In this document: positions 20,601 through 32,190 of the stretch, piece by piece
Layout: each line of letters begins with the position of its first letter
How positions within the stretch are numbered: position 1 is the stretch's first letter
Assembly (NCBI GenBank): GCA_036346255.1
Contig: CM070640.1
Location: forward strand, 41,969,238 to 42,033,237
Length of the DNA: 64,000 nt
Reading direction: 5' to 3'
Source: Ampelocalamus luodianensis
Lineage: Eukaryota; Streptophyta; Magnoliopsida; Poales; Poaceae
The notes under the pieces: model-generated
The model's database searches: none
What the model saw: the letters and a program-made list of their open reading frames with translations, nothing else
What the model was told of the DNA's origin: nothing
Position numbers and translations under genes: made by a program

Positions 20601-23547
20601 TATGCCCTACGTGATCGTTCTTCTATTCAGGCACCAGAGAGATGGGTTTTTCTCGTGCAGGTGCAGTGGCCGAGCCGAGTACCTATCAGGAGGCTGTCAA
20701 TATACCTGAGTGGCAGTTGGCTATGACAGAGGAGCTCACAGCATTAGAGTGCACAAACACTTGGGATCTTGTCCCGCTACCATCTGGAGTTGTTCTTATT
20801 ACTTGCAAGTGGGTGTACAAAATAAAGAACAAGTCAGATGGGTCAGTAGAGCGATACAAGGCTCGTCTTGTTGCCAGAGGTTTTCAGCAGGCTTATGGTC
20901 GAGATTATGATGAGACTTTTGCTCCAGTTGCTCATATGACCACAGTCCGTACTCTTATTGCTGTTGCAGCAATACGCACATGGACTATATCTCAGATGGA
21001 TGTCAAGAATGTTTTTCTTCATGGTGATCTACATGAGGAGGTCTATATGCAGCCACCCCCAGGTGTTGAGGCTCCTACAGGCTATGTTTGTCACCTTAGG
21101 CGTGCACTATACGGTCTCAAGCAGGCTCCTCATGCTTGGTTTGAGCGTTTCAATTCTGTGATTCGAGCTGCTGGTTTCACTCCGAGTGAGCATGACCCTG
21201 CCTTGTTTATTCACACTTCTCAGCGAGGTCGTACTTTGCTTCTTCTATATGTAGATGATATGCTGATCACAGGAGATGACCTGGACTACGTGGCTTTTAT
21301 CAAGAAGAAATTGAGTGAACAATTTATGATGTCTGATTTGGGACCATTGAGCTATTTTCTAGGAATTGAGGTTCATTCTGACGGTGATGGCTACTATCTC
21401 TCTCAGCATCGCTATGTTCAGGATCTGCTTACTCGCTCTGGGATGACAGATACTCTTACTACTGCCACACCCATGGAGTTTCACTTGCAGCTTCGTCCTA
21501 CAGACGGTGTACCCCTGACAGATCCTTCCCGCTATCGTCAGCTTGTTGGGAGCCTTGCCTATCTCACTGTCACCAGGCCAAACATTGCTCATGCTGTTCA
21601 TGTGCTCAGCCAGTTTGTCAGTGTTCCCACCTCAGTCCACTATGGTCATGTTCTTCGTGTGCTGAGATACTTGAGAAAAACTGCGTCCAGACAACTATTC
21701 TATGCCAGTTCGAGTCAGCTCCAGCTCCATGCTTACTCTGACTCCACTTGGGCGAGTGATCCTGCTGATCGCCGCTCTATCATCAGCTCATCAGATCTCT
21801 CTTGGTACTTCGCTTATTGCCTGGGAATCCAAGAAGCAGACTGCGGTGTCACGCTCTAGTGCAGAGGTCGAGCTTCGAGCACTTGCCGCTACAACATTAG
21901 AGATCATTTGGCTTCGATGGCTCTTGATTGATTTTGGTGTCCCTTGTGCCAATCCTACCCCTCTCTTTTGTGATAATACAAGTGCCATTCAAATTGCCAG
22001 TGATCCAGTCAAGCATGAGCTAACAAAACACATTGGTGTTGATGCATCCTTCACACGATCTCATTGTCAACAGTCGACCATCGCCCTCAAGTATATTCCC
22101 TCAGAGCTTCAAGTTGCAGATTTTTTTACTAAAGCTCAGACTTGAGAACATCATCGACTTCATCTACTCAAACTCAGTGCATCAGATCCTCCTGATCCAC
22201 CTTGAGTTTGAAGGGGGGTGTTAAGAGTATTGTGTATTCTACATTCTCTCTCTCTCTTTCTTGGCCCATGTGACCCTTTTAGCCCATGAGGCCCATGTAT
22301 CTATGTCTATATATATCCCCTTCATTAATGAATAAGATGCAGAGTTGTGAATAGCAAACCCTAGTTTCAATGTTCTAACAACCCATACAAAATTATTTTC
22401 ATGTGCATGCAAAAGCTTATTCTGAATTGTCCAGGTAACAATTTTCATCTAACTTCATTTCATCAGGTTACCTGTCACCTTTGCTTTCTATACAAGATGA
22501 GAAACCGTTCCACTCTAGTGCCATTTGTGCTGCAGCAATACATTCAGTCACTCTTCCATTTAGACTACAAAACGTCGGCCCGGCTTCAAACTTAGCACAT
22601 TCATCCGGTAAAATTGATATTGGTGAGCTTGTGCACATATTATCTGATCAAGGTAGGCAGAACATGGTTACTGCTCTGGATGTAGCAATGCCTGCCCCTT
22701 CTTTGACAGGTGCACAATCGATTCCCTGCTTGATCTGACTTGAATGAAAATTTTAATCTTGCTTGCTAACTGCATACTCCTAATTTTCCAGATAGAAATG
22801 ATCTGGGGAACATACAGAAGAACCTGCACTCTTTGACCCCTGAAATCAGTGATGAAGACGAAGATCCTTATTCTGTTGAGTTGTTGGTGGTTCATGGAGC
22901 TCTGGATGCAGGTTTGCCTTATCTTATGCCTTGGGATCCATTTTATTCTTATTGTCTGTCATGCTGCTGGAGTTCTTTTCTTCTAGTGTTAACTTATTAG
23001 TTAACATTTTGCAATATTCAAGGCATGGTTAAATTTTGCTTGTACATTTACATCTAGAACTAGAGGTACAAATACTTAATGTAAATTTGTTGATACAGGA
23101 GGGCAAAGGGCTTCAATATCACAAGTGAAGGACTCTGTGTGTTCAGCTTATGAAGGCAGAGTCACAAAGCCAAAGTTCTCTCATCTCTCAGTATCACTCT
23201 GCCCCCTCCCTATACCCCTCCCGTTTCCATCCATCTTCAGGAGCAACATAGGCCGGCACGGCGAGATCCTCAGCAACCATTCCGAAGGAACTTGGGCAAA
23301 GGGTTCACTCCACATCGAGTCGATACCGATGGCGGCACGCCTAAGATCGAGCAACGCCATCTTGCCTTTCATAGAGAGACGGTCACTAAGCCTTCAGAAG
23401 CACGGCGTGGCCAGGGGCGCGGTCGGGTCTCAGGTCCTCCGCGACTGGGGATTCGGGAAGGAGGAGGTCGAGGACATGGGAGAGCAGCTGTCGAAGATGC
23501 TCCGCTCGTTCTATCCTGAGACCGAGCTGACATCGGATTCCGACTAG
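14631..23547 (+). CDS. Misato/DML1-like tubulin-related protein gene, nine exons, 1-bp deletion in exon 3
   Basis: Exons: 14631-14702, 14795-14896, 14992-15036, 15221-15299, 15926-16277, 16417-16666, 22467-22709, 22792-22911, 23099-23547. The start REVVTVQVGGFANFVGAHFW and the later VLYRAGETHQG are hallmarks of the Misato segment II / DML1 family. These are tubulin/FtsZ-related proteins linked to mitochondrial distribution in animals and fungi; the plant role is little known. All other junctions keep frame and total about 570 codons, near the family size. Exon 3, however, has ttccccgtttgg where the conserved P-R-L-V-S-V-G reading needs one more C. As written, the frame breaks there. Intron 4 uses a GC donor (TG/GCAAGT). 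Intron 6 (5.8 kb) contains a whole copia element. The gene may be a recent pseudogene, or the missing C may be a sequencing error. Confidence 0.85.
17143..17302 (+). repeat. 5' LTR of the intronic copia element (160 bp)
   Basis: Begins TGTTAAGAGT and ends TTCTAACA. It contains a CT-microsatellite and a TATATAT stretch that may serve as promoter. It differs from the 3' LTR at only a handful of positions, which points to a fairly recent insertion. Confidence 0.95.
17303..17314 (+). other. Primer binding site (initiator Met tRNA)
   Basis: The sequence tggtatcagagc starts directly after the 5' LTR and is the standard plant initiator-methionine tRNA primer site used by copia elements. Confidence 0.92.
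17315..18092 (+). other. Long GC-rich leader of the copia element
   Basis: About 780 bp lie between the primer site and the gag start, GC-rich and full of serine/arginine shadow frames on both strands. Frames such as 17490-17996 have no gag motif and are treated as leader, not genes. The end of the leader (18000-18090) is made of repeated tgctactgt words. Confidence 0.6.
18093..18990 (+). pseudogene. Copia gag, broken
   Basis: It starts MARSDSMFGG and continues with the gag signature of KLDGSNY, then SWQKEDDRVMTDIM, MWTYFEKRYV and LVEEYYNAF. In-frame TAG stops lie at 18224-18226 and 18407-18409, both at positions where the family normally has glutamine (CAG). Frameshifts occur near 18170 and 18540. 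It would otherwise form the capsid-like shell of the retrotransposon particle. Confidence 0.85.
18992..20086 (+). pseudogene. Copia protease and integrase, broken
   Basis: The protease segment carries WVLDSGASFHVT with the catalytic DSG and the downstream LLSVGQL. The gag-pre-integrase region has HHRFGHL and CTGC. The integrase region has the catalytic-core words DSGGEY and NGVAERKHRH. Stops at 19574-19576 (C-TAG-LGKQ, expected glutamine) and 19658-19660 (expected tryptophan), plus frameshifts within the integrase, inactivate it. Confidence 0.88.
20642..22145 (+). pseudogene. Copia reverse transcriptase and RNase H, one frameshift
   Basis: A 405-codon frame holds the copia RT core: WVYKIK, YKARLVARGF, QMDVKNVFLHG, YGLKQAPHAW, LLYVDDMLITG (catalytic DD) and YFLGIEV. 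A frameshift near 21785 moves the reading into a second frame (to 22145) with the RNase H motifs AWESKKQ, SSAEVE and CDNTSAI and the terminal copia words HIGVD and VADFFTKA. This is the best-preserved part of the element. Confidence 0.93.
22210..22218 (+). other. Polypurine tract of the copia element
   Basis: The sequence gaagggggg lies immediately before the 3' LTR, the standard plus-strand primer position. Confidence 0.85.
22219..22380 (+). repeat. 3' LTR of the intronic copia element (162 bp)
   Basis: Near-identical to the 5' LTR. Visible differences include CTCTTT for CTCTCT in the microsatellite, TTTTAGCC for TTATAGCC and CTATGTCT for CTATATCT. Confidence 0.95.
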
Positions 23548-25203
23548 ACTTGCAAGGTTATCACTAGTCTTGCAAGGTTATCGCGAGAATCAGCTCAGTT
23601 TTGTTCTGTAGAACTTGTGGTAGAGCTGTTATAGGATGTTTTGTTGGTTTTGAAAACTTGTGATCTGTGTACAATGGATGTGGATCTAGTTTTGAAACTA
23701 GAGATGAGATCTGAGAGTATGTGATGCAAGTCTCCATGGATGTTGCTAGCGTGTGAGTGCTCTGTGCGCACATGCGTTCATTTGAGCACGGGTGATTGCA
23801 TGCATCGCATCATGCGACATGCAACTGTTGTTGACATTCTGCGATGTTTCAGGTCTGACCCAGATCGCCATTTTTTTCTTTCTTTTCTTCCTCTTTTGTG
23901 GTTCTTGAAATCCTCGGCTAAAGTTTTGTTCGTCTACCCTGCAAATCTCAGCAGAAGCCGCCAAACTACGCACGCCGAGACGTCTGAACTTGGGTAACTC
24001 TACACGTGTGCTACAAAGTTGAAAATCACTCTGATCTGGCGTAGTAGAGCACAACAGTTACCCTGCTTCACCTTGCCGCAGAATGCAAATCCATCTACTA
24101 GCCTGAGTCTGACTGACGCATGGACACACGCAAGATCCACATCGCACTTGCAGAGAGTATTTTTTGAGAGGGCACCTGCAGAGAGTTGGCAGAGAAGGGA
24201 GGGAAACAACGAGCTGGTGATCGATGGAGACCTGACTTTTGTGCCGTCGCGCTCCGCGTTTCCTGCTCGTACGGCGGTCGTTTCTTACGTTCTCGGTGCG
24301 CTGAAGAGTTGGTGCAACACTGCAATCAACAAAAGTTTCCAAGTCTTTAGCGAAAATTCCTTCAGAAAAAATGTCTTAGTCGAAACTGAGCTTCATTTGG
24401 ACCTGTCCATCATTTTTTTCTTCTCCCTTTTGGTGTGCTTTTGTGAGACCTCTCTTTTCGGCGGCTTTTGCTTTCACGACCATATCTTTGCGTCGTCTCA
24501 TTTCCTTTCCCCTTTCTTTGTTCTTTTTGAGATTAGCATAGTCTCATTTCCTGGTCGTTGGGGATGATACATGACCTGGAGATTATAACACGGTTAACAC
24601 TGCTTGATCTGCCTACAATAACATGGCATTTGGCATCAATGATCGATGGCGAGCTTCACATGGCCGGCATGTGCAAGAACGCGTGAGATAGGCTTAGATT
24701 AAGGAAAGAAAAGAGAAGAAAAATGAAGAAAGACACGACCGGCTGCAGTGCAGAGCAGACAGCGAAAAGAAGGAAGAAACTGACACACACAGTCATACAG
24801 AATCAGCGACTTTAGGGAGCGATCCAGATATTAAGGATGGGTGAGGTTTTTCTTCTTGTTTGATTCTAAACTTGTATCCATTAATCCATGTGTGTGTTCG
24901 TGTTCCACGACTTTTATGCCTTATTGAGTCCATGCATTTTTTTTCTTTGTTCTGAAACAAAAGAATCTCTAGCTTCCTTTTGGCCTTTTTCATAACCGGT
25001 GGTCGGTGGACGGTTGTTGGGTAAAGGTGCTTGTTTTTGTTTCTTTGTTCCTTTTCCTTTCTCTGAGAAAACATGGGTTTATTTTCTAGTGGTCAGAAAA
25101 AGATTGTCGGTGGATAAAACTCGTCATATACTTGTCCATTTAATTATATATAAAAAGTGACACTAGATCGCGCGCACGGTCAAACTAGGTAACTTTGATA
25201 TTG
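23548..25203. other. 3' UTR of the Misato-like gene and intergenic DNA
   Basis: The first few hundred bases after the stop are presumably 3' UTR. A short direct repeat, cttgcaaggttatc, occurs at 23549 and 23568. The rest is without a recognised gene; the 182-codon frame at 24019-24567 matches no family and is not called. Confidence 0.4.
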
Positions 25204-25208
25204 TATCA

Positions 25209-28200
25209 TGTAACATCCCAATTTTAGGCTTGTGTTTCAAATGTAAGAAAATGAGGGGAAATTAAAACTTTTTCTTACATCCTGTATTTCCTATTGTACC
25301 AAGCAAGTATTGTACAAGAAGCTATGGAAATACGAAGTCACAAGTCTTTTGATCCAAATCTTGAGCTTTCAAAAACAATCTTGTTGAATCTCTGGATCAT
25401 CTCCTGGAAATGTTTTTCCTAAGTTCTTGGGATGGTATGTGACCTCTCTGAAAAATTTCACAATTTTTAGAAATTGTCTGAATATTTTTGGAGGTCAGTC
25501 AAACCAATTTAAATCTGGTCAAACCTTGGACCAGCACCTTGTTAAATTTTTGGAGGAATAAGCATAGCACAAAAGCCTCTGAAAATTTTATACAAGGTCA
25601 TTAACTCAGCTAGCAAGCTCCTGTAAAAATTCCATAATTTTTGGAGTGAGTTTGCTATCTCAAACAAATCCTCAAACTCCAAATCTGTTTGAAACTCAAT
25701 TTAGGTCTGAGTCAAACTCGGGCTCGAGTCGGACCGAGTCGACCTGCACGATCGACTCGGTCGAGCCATGTGCGCAGCGCCGCACCCGAGCTCAATCTCG
25801 TGCGCGCCCGTTCTAGCCGTTGGATTTCCATCCACCGCTCACGACCTCCCCCTGATCCGGAGCTCTTGAGCGCGCTCAGCGCCTCGGGGTGGTCCAAGCC
25901 ACTGGATGTCCATCGTGGGGCTCACGACCTCCCAGGACCTCCTCGCCCGCGCAAGACCTCCCTACCTCGGGTGATCTGAGACGTCCAGGACCTCTCCGAG
26001 CACCTGCAGGATGTCCAGACCTCCCCTGGCTCTGCTTCTCTCCTCACGACCTCACGGAGGTCCGGTCATCATGGCTTTCCCGCACCCATGCGTGTGTCAG
26101 AGACAGAGCAGTTGGGAGCAGTGGCCTGTCACTTTTTGGTCCTTCCCAACGTCTCTTTCTGCCATGCATTAAATGTGTCAGGAGCCTAGCCCTAGAAGTC
26201 TTCCCTACCCACCTGCTCTTGTCAAATCTAGCAAGTCATGGCAGGGCCATGGACTTTGCTCACAGTGGGTTTGCCCTAGCCCTTGTCCAAGCTCCCCGGC
26301 TATGTATAGCCGGTGGTTCCTTCCTCCTTCTCTTTCCCGTCACTTGGTGCCGTTTAGACTCTCTCGATTGTGAGTGTGAGCCTCAAACACCGAGCACCGA
26401 GAGCCCTTCCTTACCACCATTGTCGAGCTTGGAGCTCCTTGAAGCCGTCGGAGCTCCAGTGGTCCCAAGAACCTCCTCGGCCTTGTTCATCGTCATCTTG
26501 ATCTCCTCAACTCGAGCCTGCTCTAACTTGGCTTGGTTCTCATTGCGGTGGTGCACGAGTTGGGGAGTAGCCTTGCGGGTCGAGGCCATCCTCTTCTTCC
26601 TCTCCAAGAAGCTCTTCACCGCGGGACTTCATCGACCTCCTCCAAGTCCTCCGTCTTCCTCTGGACCTTCCCTACACTCGGGTGAGTCCATTTCGATCCC
26701 TTAGGCTTAGGGTCTAGCTAGCTCACTCGTGGCGCTCGGCTTTGTCATTTTCGGTTTTTGCCAAACACTTGTCCTCCGTCATTCTCGGCTCACGGCGCGT
26801 TAAGGCCGCCGCCGTCGAGTGCCTCCGCTAGATCCGCGACACTATTGCGAGTTTATTGGTGCCCTTGGTCGGCGCGGCAGCGTCCCCATCGCCGCGGTGA
26901 GCTCGTTTAGGTGCTCGGGCGTTTCGCCGTGTCATACTCGGACAGATCGTGATGCAATGATTGGCATTCATGTTGTCCGAGGTCGCTCATTAATGCGATC
27001 TGCTTGGCATATCACGCGTGCCTTCTAAAGCCCCGACCTCCCGTGCGTATTCATAGCCGTTAAGACCACCCTGTGTTAGATCTCGTGCCGTAGGTGGGTT
27101 TCGCGTAAAGTTCTAAGTCCTAGGACCTCTTTGGGTCGATCTTAACCGCTGAGGACCTCCTAGGATTAGATCCGACAGTTAGATCTTCCCGTAAAGCCCT
27201 TAGCGCTTGGACCTCCCCGGTTAGATCCTAGCCGTTTAAGACCTCTTGGAACTCCATCCGAGCCACTAGGACCACTCTGCGCAAAAAGACCTCCTCGAGG
27301 TCATTTTTGTAAAACCACCTTCGGGACCTCCCGAGGTCCTCGTTGGGAAAGACCTCCTCGTGGTCCTCTTTGCAAAAGAGCACCCCGGTCCTTGTTAGAA
27401 AACCTCATGACCTCCCCAACCTCGATCTTAGCCGTCGCAACCTCCCCGGGTTAGATCTGAGCGTTAGATCTCTTTTTGTAAAACCTCTAGCGTTCAGACC
27501 TCCTTCCGCGTTGTTCTGGACCGTTCAAGACCCCCCTAGGTCTAATCTGAACCGTCCAGATCTCCTCCCGTAAAACGCTATCGCTAGGACCTCCCGAGAA
27601 GATCTTGGTCATCCAAGACCTCCTCGTGTCAATCCCACCGATCAAGACCTCCTCCGGAGACCTTGACCGTCTAGGACCTCCTCCTTTGGATCGATGGCGT
27701 TAGGACCTCCTCCTCTGGTCTAAACCGTTAGATTTAGATCTAACGGGTTAGACCTCCTTCTGTGGATTTAGCCGTAGGAGTAGGACCTCTCTCTAGAGAT
27801 CTAGACCGTTGGGACCTCCTCTGTGAGAATCTGACCGTCCCGACCTCTTTCCTTGGATTTAAAGCCTTAGGACCTCCCCTAGTGCTCGGGACCGCTAGAT
27901 CTCGATCTGACGGTCACGACCTCTGTTAGCGCGTGAGACCTCCTGCGCGCTGCGTGCACGCTACCGGTCGTGATCGTTGGATCGATCTCAACGATCCGCA
28001 CCTCCCAGTCTGGGAGGAGGTCTTGTGCGCGCTGTGCTTCGAGGCTCATAGCCGTCAGACCTTGATCTAACGGCCCACGACCTCTCCTTGTCTTCCAGTT
28101 CGGTTGGACCTCCCGAGAGCTCAAAGTTTCCTAAGTCTTTTGCTGTTTCAAATTTCAAAAGTGCATAACTTTGTCATTTTAACTCCTTTTGAATGGTTCC

Positions 28201-30439
28201 ATTCTTTGTAGCTTTGTTATGGTATGAACTTTAATCTGAGAATGAAATTAGGCCCTGTGTTGTAGCAGAAAATGATTTTAATAGCATGATCTTGTTTAAT
28301 GAAAAATGAGGTATAGAAATTCATGAAAAATTTGTAAACCACATAACTTCCTCTCTGTAGTTGCAAAGTGAGCAAACTCAACCTGGTAAATTTGGCCTAT
28401 AGACATGCTTTAAATTGATCTAGGCTTTGTCTTTATTCATGTTCCTGAGAAATGATATATGCTAGTTGTAGAACTTAGAAAAATCATAACTAAATCATCT
28501 TAACTCCAAATGACCTAAAATTTTATATGGGTTACCACTATACCAGTAGGTAGCTACCATAAAAATTTCAGCTTCAAAATCTTTCTAGAAAATATTTTTG
28601 CTACAGTGCTAATTATGGCCCAAAATGAGTTTTTAAGTAATATCTTTTGCGCCACAAATCCAAATTAGGTTTTTCCAGTTTCTATGTCTTGGTGTATTTG
28701 TATTCTACCTTGTGTATAAATTTCGTTGTATTTGGATAATTTTTGCTTGCTCTTTTGTTTAAGTGTTGCTAGTCTTATTGGTTGTTCTTGGTTCTTTTTG
28801 CCTTTTCGCTTAGGATTCGACATTTGCGGTAACCCCGAGAGCGACCCTCCGCAACAAATTGAGCAACAGCAAGCAGGCAAGCAGTTTGATCATGTTAATC
28901 CCAGTATTTTAAGTATTTATGTTGATTACAAATTCTATGTATGCATTACTACTTTGTTTTAATAGTTGGCCTAGTAGATGCATTTCCTTAGCAAATGATT
29001 ATCCTCTACTACCATGAGCCTAGGTTACTTGCTGCGATTTAGAGTTCGTGGATGGGCTCTTGTCACTTAGTAGTTGCGAATTAATTGCTTAGCCATGCTT
29101 AGTTTCCGGTAGAAATGGGCGGTTATCGACTTGTCGATAACCTTGATCACACAAAACTTATTATGATTTATGATTTCCACCTTGTGCCATGTCTACTTAT
29201 GAAAACTAAAACTAAAAAAATGATTTAGACTTGGGCACAATGGTAAGATGGTGTGATTGTGGGGTGTGGCGGAATGGTGCCCGGGTCAACAAGGACCGAA
29301 CATCTTGTTACACTAAACCAAGCATTTTAGCGTGCTAACCACACTAGAGGATATGAGACCTCTCTTGACTTAGTACTTTGGCGTGTATTGGCTCCGGGTC
29401 GCAGGGAGTCGCAGGAGGGATGGAGGTGGGAGCATTGTAGTGTCCGAAGGTTTCCCGTAACGGGTGGTTGTCTTTCGGCTTGCAATGTAAGCGTATGGTG
29501 TTTCTACCCATACGAGCGACTCGTAGTTAATACACAAGATTGGAAATGTCTCGTAGGACTTAGCCATGCCGGCATACCTTCGGTAGTGTGCTTGTGGCTT
29601 GAAGGCGGTCTGAAGTGTGGGTACATTGGTACACCCCTGCAGGGTTAAAACTATTCGAATAGCCTCGTCCTAGGTTATGGACACGCTTGGCAAGGTCTTT
29701 CAAGAGTTAGACTACAACCTTTTAAATTAAAACTTGATGGGTGGTACGAATCGGGGATTCGTGCTATGTTGTGGTGACTATTGGGTTAGTCACTTCCAGG
29801 TGGTTACTTGTATGTATCTTTACTTACTGTTACTTTGATAACAAAATAAATTTGCAAACTTGCTTTTAAAAAGGTACTACATTATTGCAAATAAAGTTGG
29901 CTTCATACAAAATGAGACATATGACCTCCACCTAAATAAGCTTGCATGTAGTTTATGAATAGGTCTGCTATTCCACACGTCAGTCTTGCGGGTACAAAGA
30001 CAATCTTTGTACTCAGTTGCTATGCTTAATTGTTTTGTTGCAGAGGAGGAAGGTGAGCCTGTAGGGCCTCACTTTTGTGAGCTGTGTTGTGGTAGTTTGC
30101 GGGGCGACTAGCTTGGCGGCCCGGTCGGTTGCCTTGTGGGTGTGTGGCTAACCGGTCGACTTTTGTTCTAGCCATCTTATGGTGCTTTTGCTTCCGCTGT
30201 CATTCTTGTATATTGTTCTATTTGGCCGGTCGGCTCTCTTTTGTAATAACTTACTTTATGTATGTTGTTGTTGAACTTAGTGATGTATGTTGTATGGAAA
30301 TGATGTGTAATTTTGTGATGATGTGCATATGTTGCAATTCTGGGAAACATATGTCCATCGAGGCTTAGAATGTTTAATTAGTAATGCTAGAACCATTTGG
30401 AGGTTAAGTGTTACTAGTTAAATATTCCGGGTCCTCACA
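25209..30439 (+). mobile_element. 5.2-kb solo LTR (Ty3/gypsy-like), TSD TATCA
   Basis: The unit begins tgtaacatccc and ends gggtcctcaca. It is flanked by the perfect 5-bp duplication tatca (25204-25208 and 30440-30444). TG...CA ends with a 5-bp duplication are the LTR signature, and the TGTAACATCCC start is typical of large grass Ty3/gypsy LTRs. No gag or pol, no second LTR copy and no primer site occur inside, so I read it as a solo LTR left by recombination between two long LTRs. At 5231 bp it is very long for an LTR; a non-autonomous insert with unrecognised ends is the alternative. Confidence 0.75.
25900..28110 (+). repeat. GACCTCC-rich degenerate tandem array inside the giant LTR
   Basis: The words GGACCTCC, AGACCTCC and GACCTC recur dozens of times, most regularly from 27030 to 28110. 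They alternate with GATCT-GACCGTT or CCGT-GA words at roughly 40-60-bp spacing. Units are too diverged to define one consensus by eye. No reading frame is conserved across them. Composition changes abruptly to AT-rich sequence at both sides. Confidence 0.75.
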
Positions 30440-30444
30440 TATCA

Positions 30445-30863
30445 ACTATACAGTTACACGGAAAATAATATTATACCTTTATAAGATTCCACGGAGAGGA
30501 AAAAACCGAATAAATAAAAGAAGGAATAGTAAATTATGACGAATAGGAAGAAAAATGGCATGGTACCAATACACTAGAGCCGAGCCGAAAACGTTTTGGA
30601 TGCTAACATATTTCTACTAACAAACGGGACACAGACCATTTTGTTGCCAATAAAAGAACAGCGACTCCGTCTTCCTCCCTTGAATCTTATAAGGCGTCCA
30701 CGGATTTTGGGATTCAAAGTTTATGTGGATTATGCGACACAAAAGTAATACCGTTGGATTCGTTTTCGAAAACGCTTTCTTATAATTATGCTTTTGTAGA
30801 TATGAACAAAGCATCGCAAAAAAAAAAGTTCAACTTGGTATACACCAGTCGAACCGCGCCTTA
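30445..30863. other. Intergenic, no feature seen
   Basis: AT-rich DNA between the giant LTR and the Helitron, with an A10 tract near 30820. No conserved frame. Confidence 0.4.
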
Positions 30864-31251
30864 TCTCTACTACTTAAAAATTGAAGTCCGTAGTCGTCCA
30901 TCATTCCACCATCTTCCGTGTCCGTTGGATCGACGAGCTGGAGGACCAAGAGCCCAGATCGCTTCGCGCAACAACAACCCTAGTGCTTGCGCCGCCCTCC
31001 CTCCTCCCCCACCCGCACCGCACGCCTCCCACTCTCGCGCCACTTGCCCTCTCCTCTCAACACTCCCCACCAGCGTCGCCTGCCTCCCACTCTCACTCTA
31101 CCCTCCCTCTCTCTCTTCGAGGAAACGACTTGAAAATTCGATGAATACACATTCGAGCGAATAGTATGCTTCAGATATGATTAATATGCATTACATACTA
31201 AAAATTTGGTACAAGTATGAGTTCCGTTACAACGTACAGACGCATGACTAG
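30864..31251 (+). mobile_element. 388-bp non-autonomous Helitron
   Basis: The left end TCTCTACTACTTAAAAA matches the grass Helitron 5' consensus TCTMTAYTA. The right end is ccgttacaacgtacagacg...CTAG, matching the CCGTTGCAACGCACGGG...CTAG type with some decay of the subterminal hairpin. It is preceded by A (30863) and followed by T (31252), the expected A/T insertion site without duplication. The interior (about 30890-31140) is a GC- and CT-rich piece that may be captured gene sequence. It has no Rep/helicase. Confidence 0.8.
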
Positions 31252-32190
31252 TAAAAAGAGAGTGTTGGACCTAGACGACACATCCATCATGTTGGCACCT
31301 GCATTTGTTGAAACAAACCCATGATGATTCAACCGATCGGTAGATGAGGACACGCACGCGATGGCTACTCAGCAAGAGCCTGGATGCTAATAGGAAGATG
31401 TGCTCTAGACGAAGACACACGCTCGTACTAGAAACCAACCTAAGCACACATGCAAGAAAGGCTAATGGAAAACTCACGTACTCAAGAGCCAAGAGATACA
31501 CGCGCAGGAAACGATTAGAGATTTTGGTGCTGTCGCATGCAGCGTTTTCTGATCTTCTTTCTCTGTTGCTTCAATCAAACTGATATGATTACATGTCCTT
31601 TTAAAGACTACCTGATCAACTTGTTAGCCAAGCCGAAACTAAATATGAAAAGCCTAACAAAGAAAACAAACTAATTTTAATCCGCTGCTGATTGTATCAA
31701 GATTCTAACACACTATTGCTCGATAAGTCTAGATTAATTTCCAAGAGCATTTCCTCCCCCTGATTCACTACCGTGGCTCCCTCCACGAGCACGGAAGAAA
31801 ATGTGTTTGTTTGCCCCGAGACTACTAGTAGCAGTAGGAGACCCGGTGATTTGGGAGCAGAAGAGGGAACCTGTCTGGCCTTTGACCGCCACACCTCCTC
31901 AACACACATTTCCCCACTTCTTCCTCCCCCTCGCCGTCGCAGAATCCAACGCAAACGCGTTGTTTACTACTACACGACGGCCACCGCCGCCGCATCAACC
32001 GGGAACCCGATTCCCACCCATCCCCAAGTACCAACTCGCCCGCTCCGCTCCGCTCTGCTGCTCCACTCGCAGTTCTGTGACTTCTGTCCCGTCCATGCGT
32101 GCGCGGGGTTGCTTGGGATTGGGATTTCAGCTGAGCTGAGCGAGGAAGAGTCGAATCGGCAGCGGCGGAGGAGGAGGAGGAGCGAGAGGG
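31252..32190 (+). promoter_or_regulatory. Upstream region and 5' UTR of the Ca2+-ATPase gene
   Basis: AT-rich up to about 31760, then increasingly CT- and GC-rich up to the ATG at 32191, with a purine-rich gaggaggaggaggagcgag leader just before it. This is typical of a grass gene 5' UTR. No clear TATA box was identified. Confidence 0.4.

Larger units (their letters stand above)
17143..22380 (+). mobile_element. Complete but mutated Ty1-copia retrotransposon in intron 6
   Basis: The element is 5238 bp, bounded by TGTTAAGAG...TTCTAACA LTRs and flanked by the perfect 5-bp duplication accca (17138-17142 and 22381-22385). A primer site (tggtatcagagc) follows the 5' LTR and a GGGGGG polypurine tract precedes the 3' LTR. 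Domains run in copia order: gag, protease, integrase, reverse transcriptase, RNase H. The coding region has several stops and frameshifts, so it cannot be autonomous. It lies in the same direction as the host gene and can be spliced out with the intron. Confidence 0.95.
16979..22434 (+). repeat. About 108-bp tandem duplication in intron 6, second copy split by the copia element
   Basis: Copy 1 (16979-17087) and copy 2 (17088-17142, resuming at 22381-22434) share cctagtataaa, ctttactagcat, catacaaaattattttcatg and agcttattctga. The copia element sits exactly inside copy 2, between accca and its duplicate. The duplication therefore predates the insertion. Confidence 0.75.

Noticed and set aside
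24019..24567. 182-codon forward ORF downstream of the Misato-like gene
   Set aside because: No recognisable domain, a competing ORF on the reverse strand, and no promoter or splice context.
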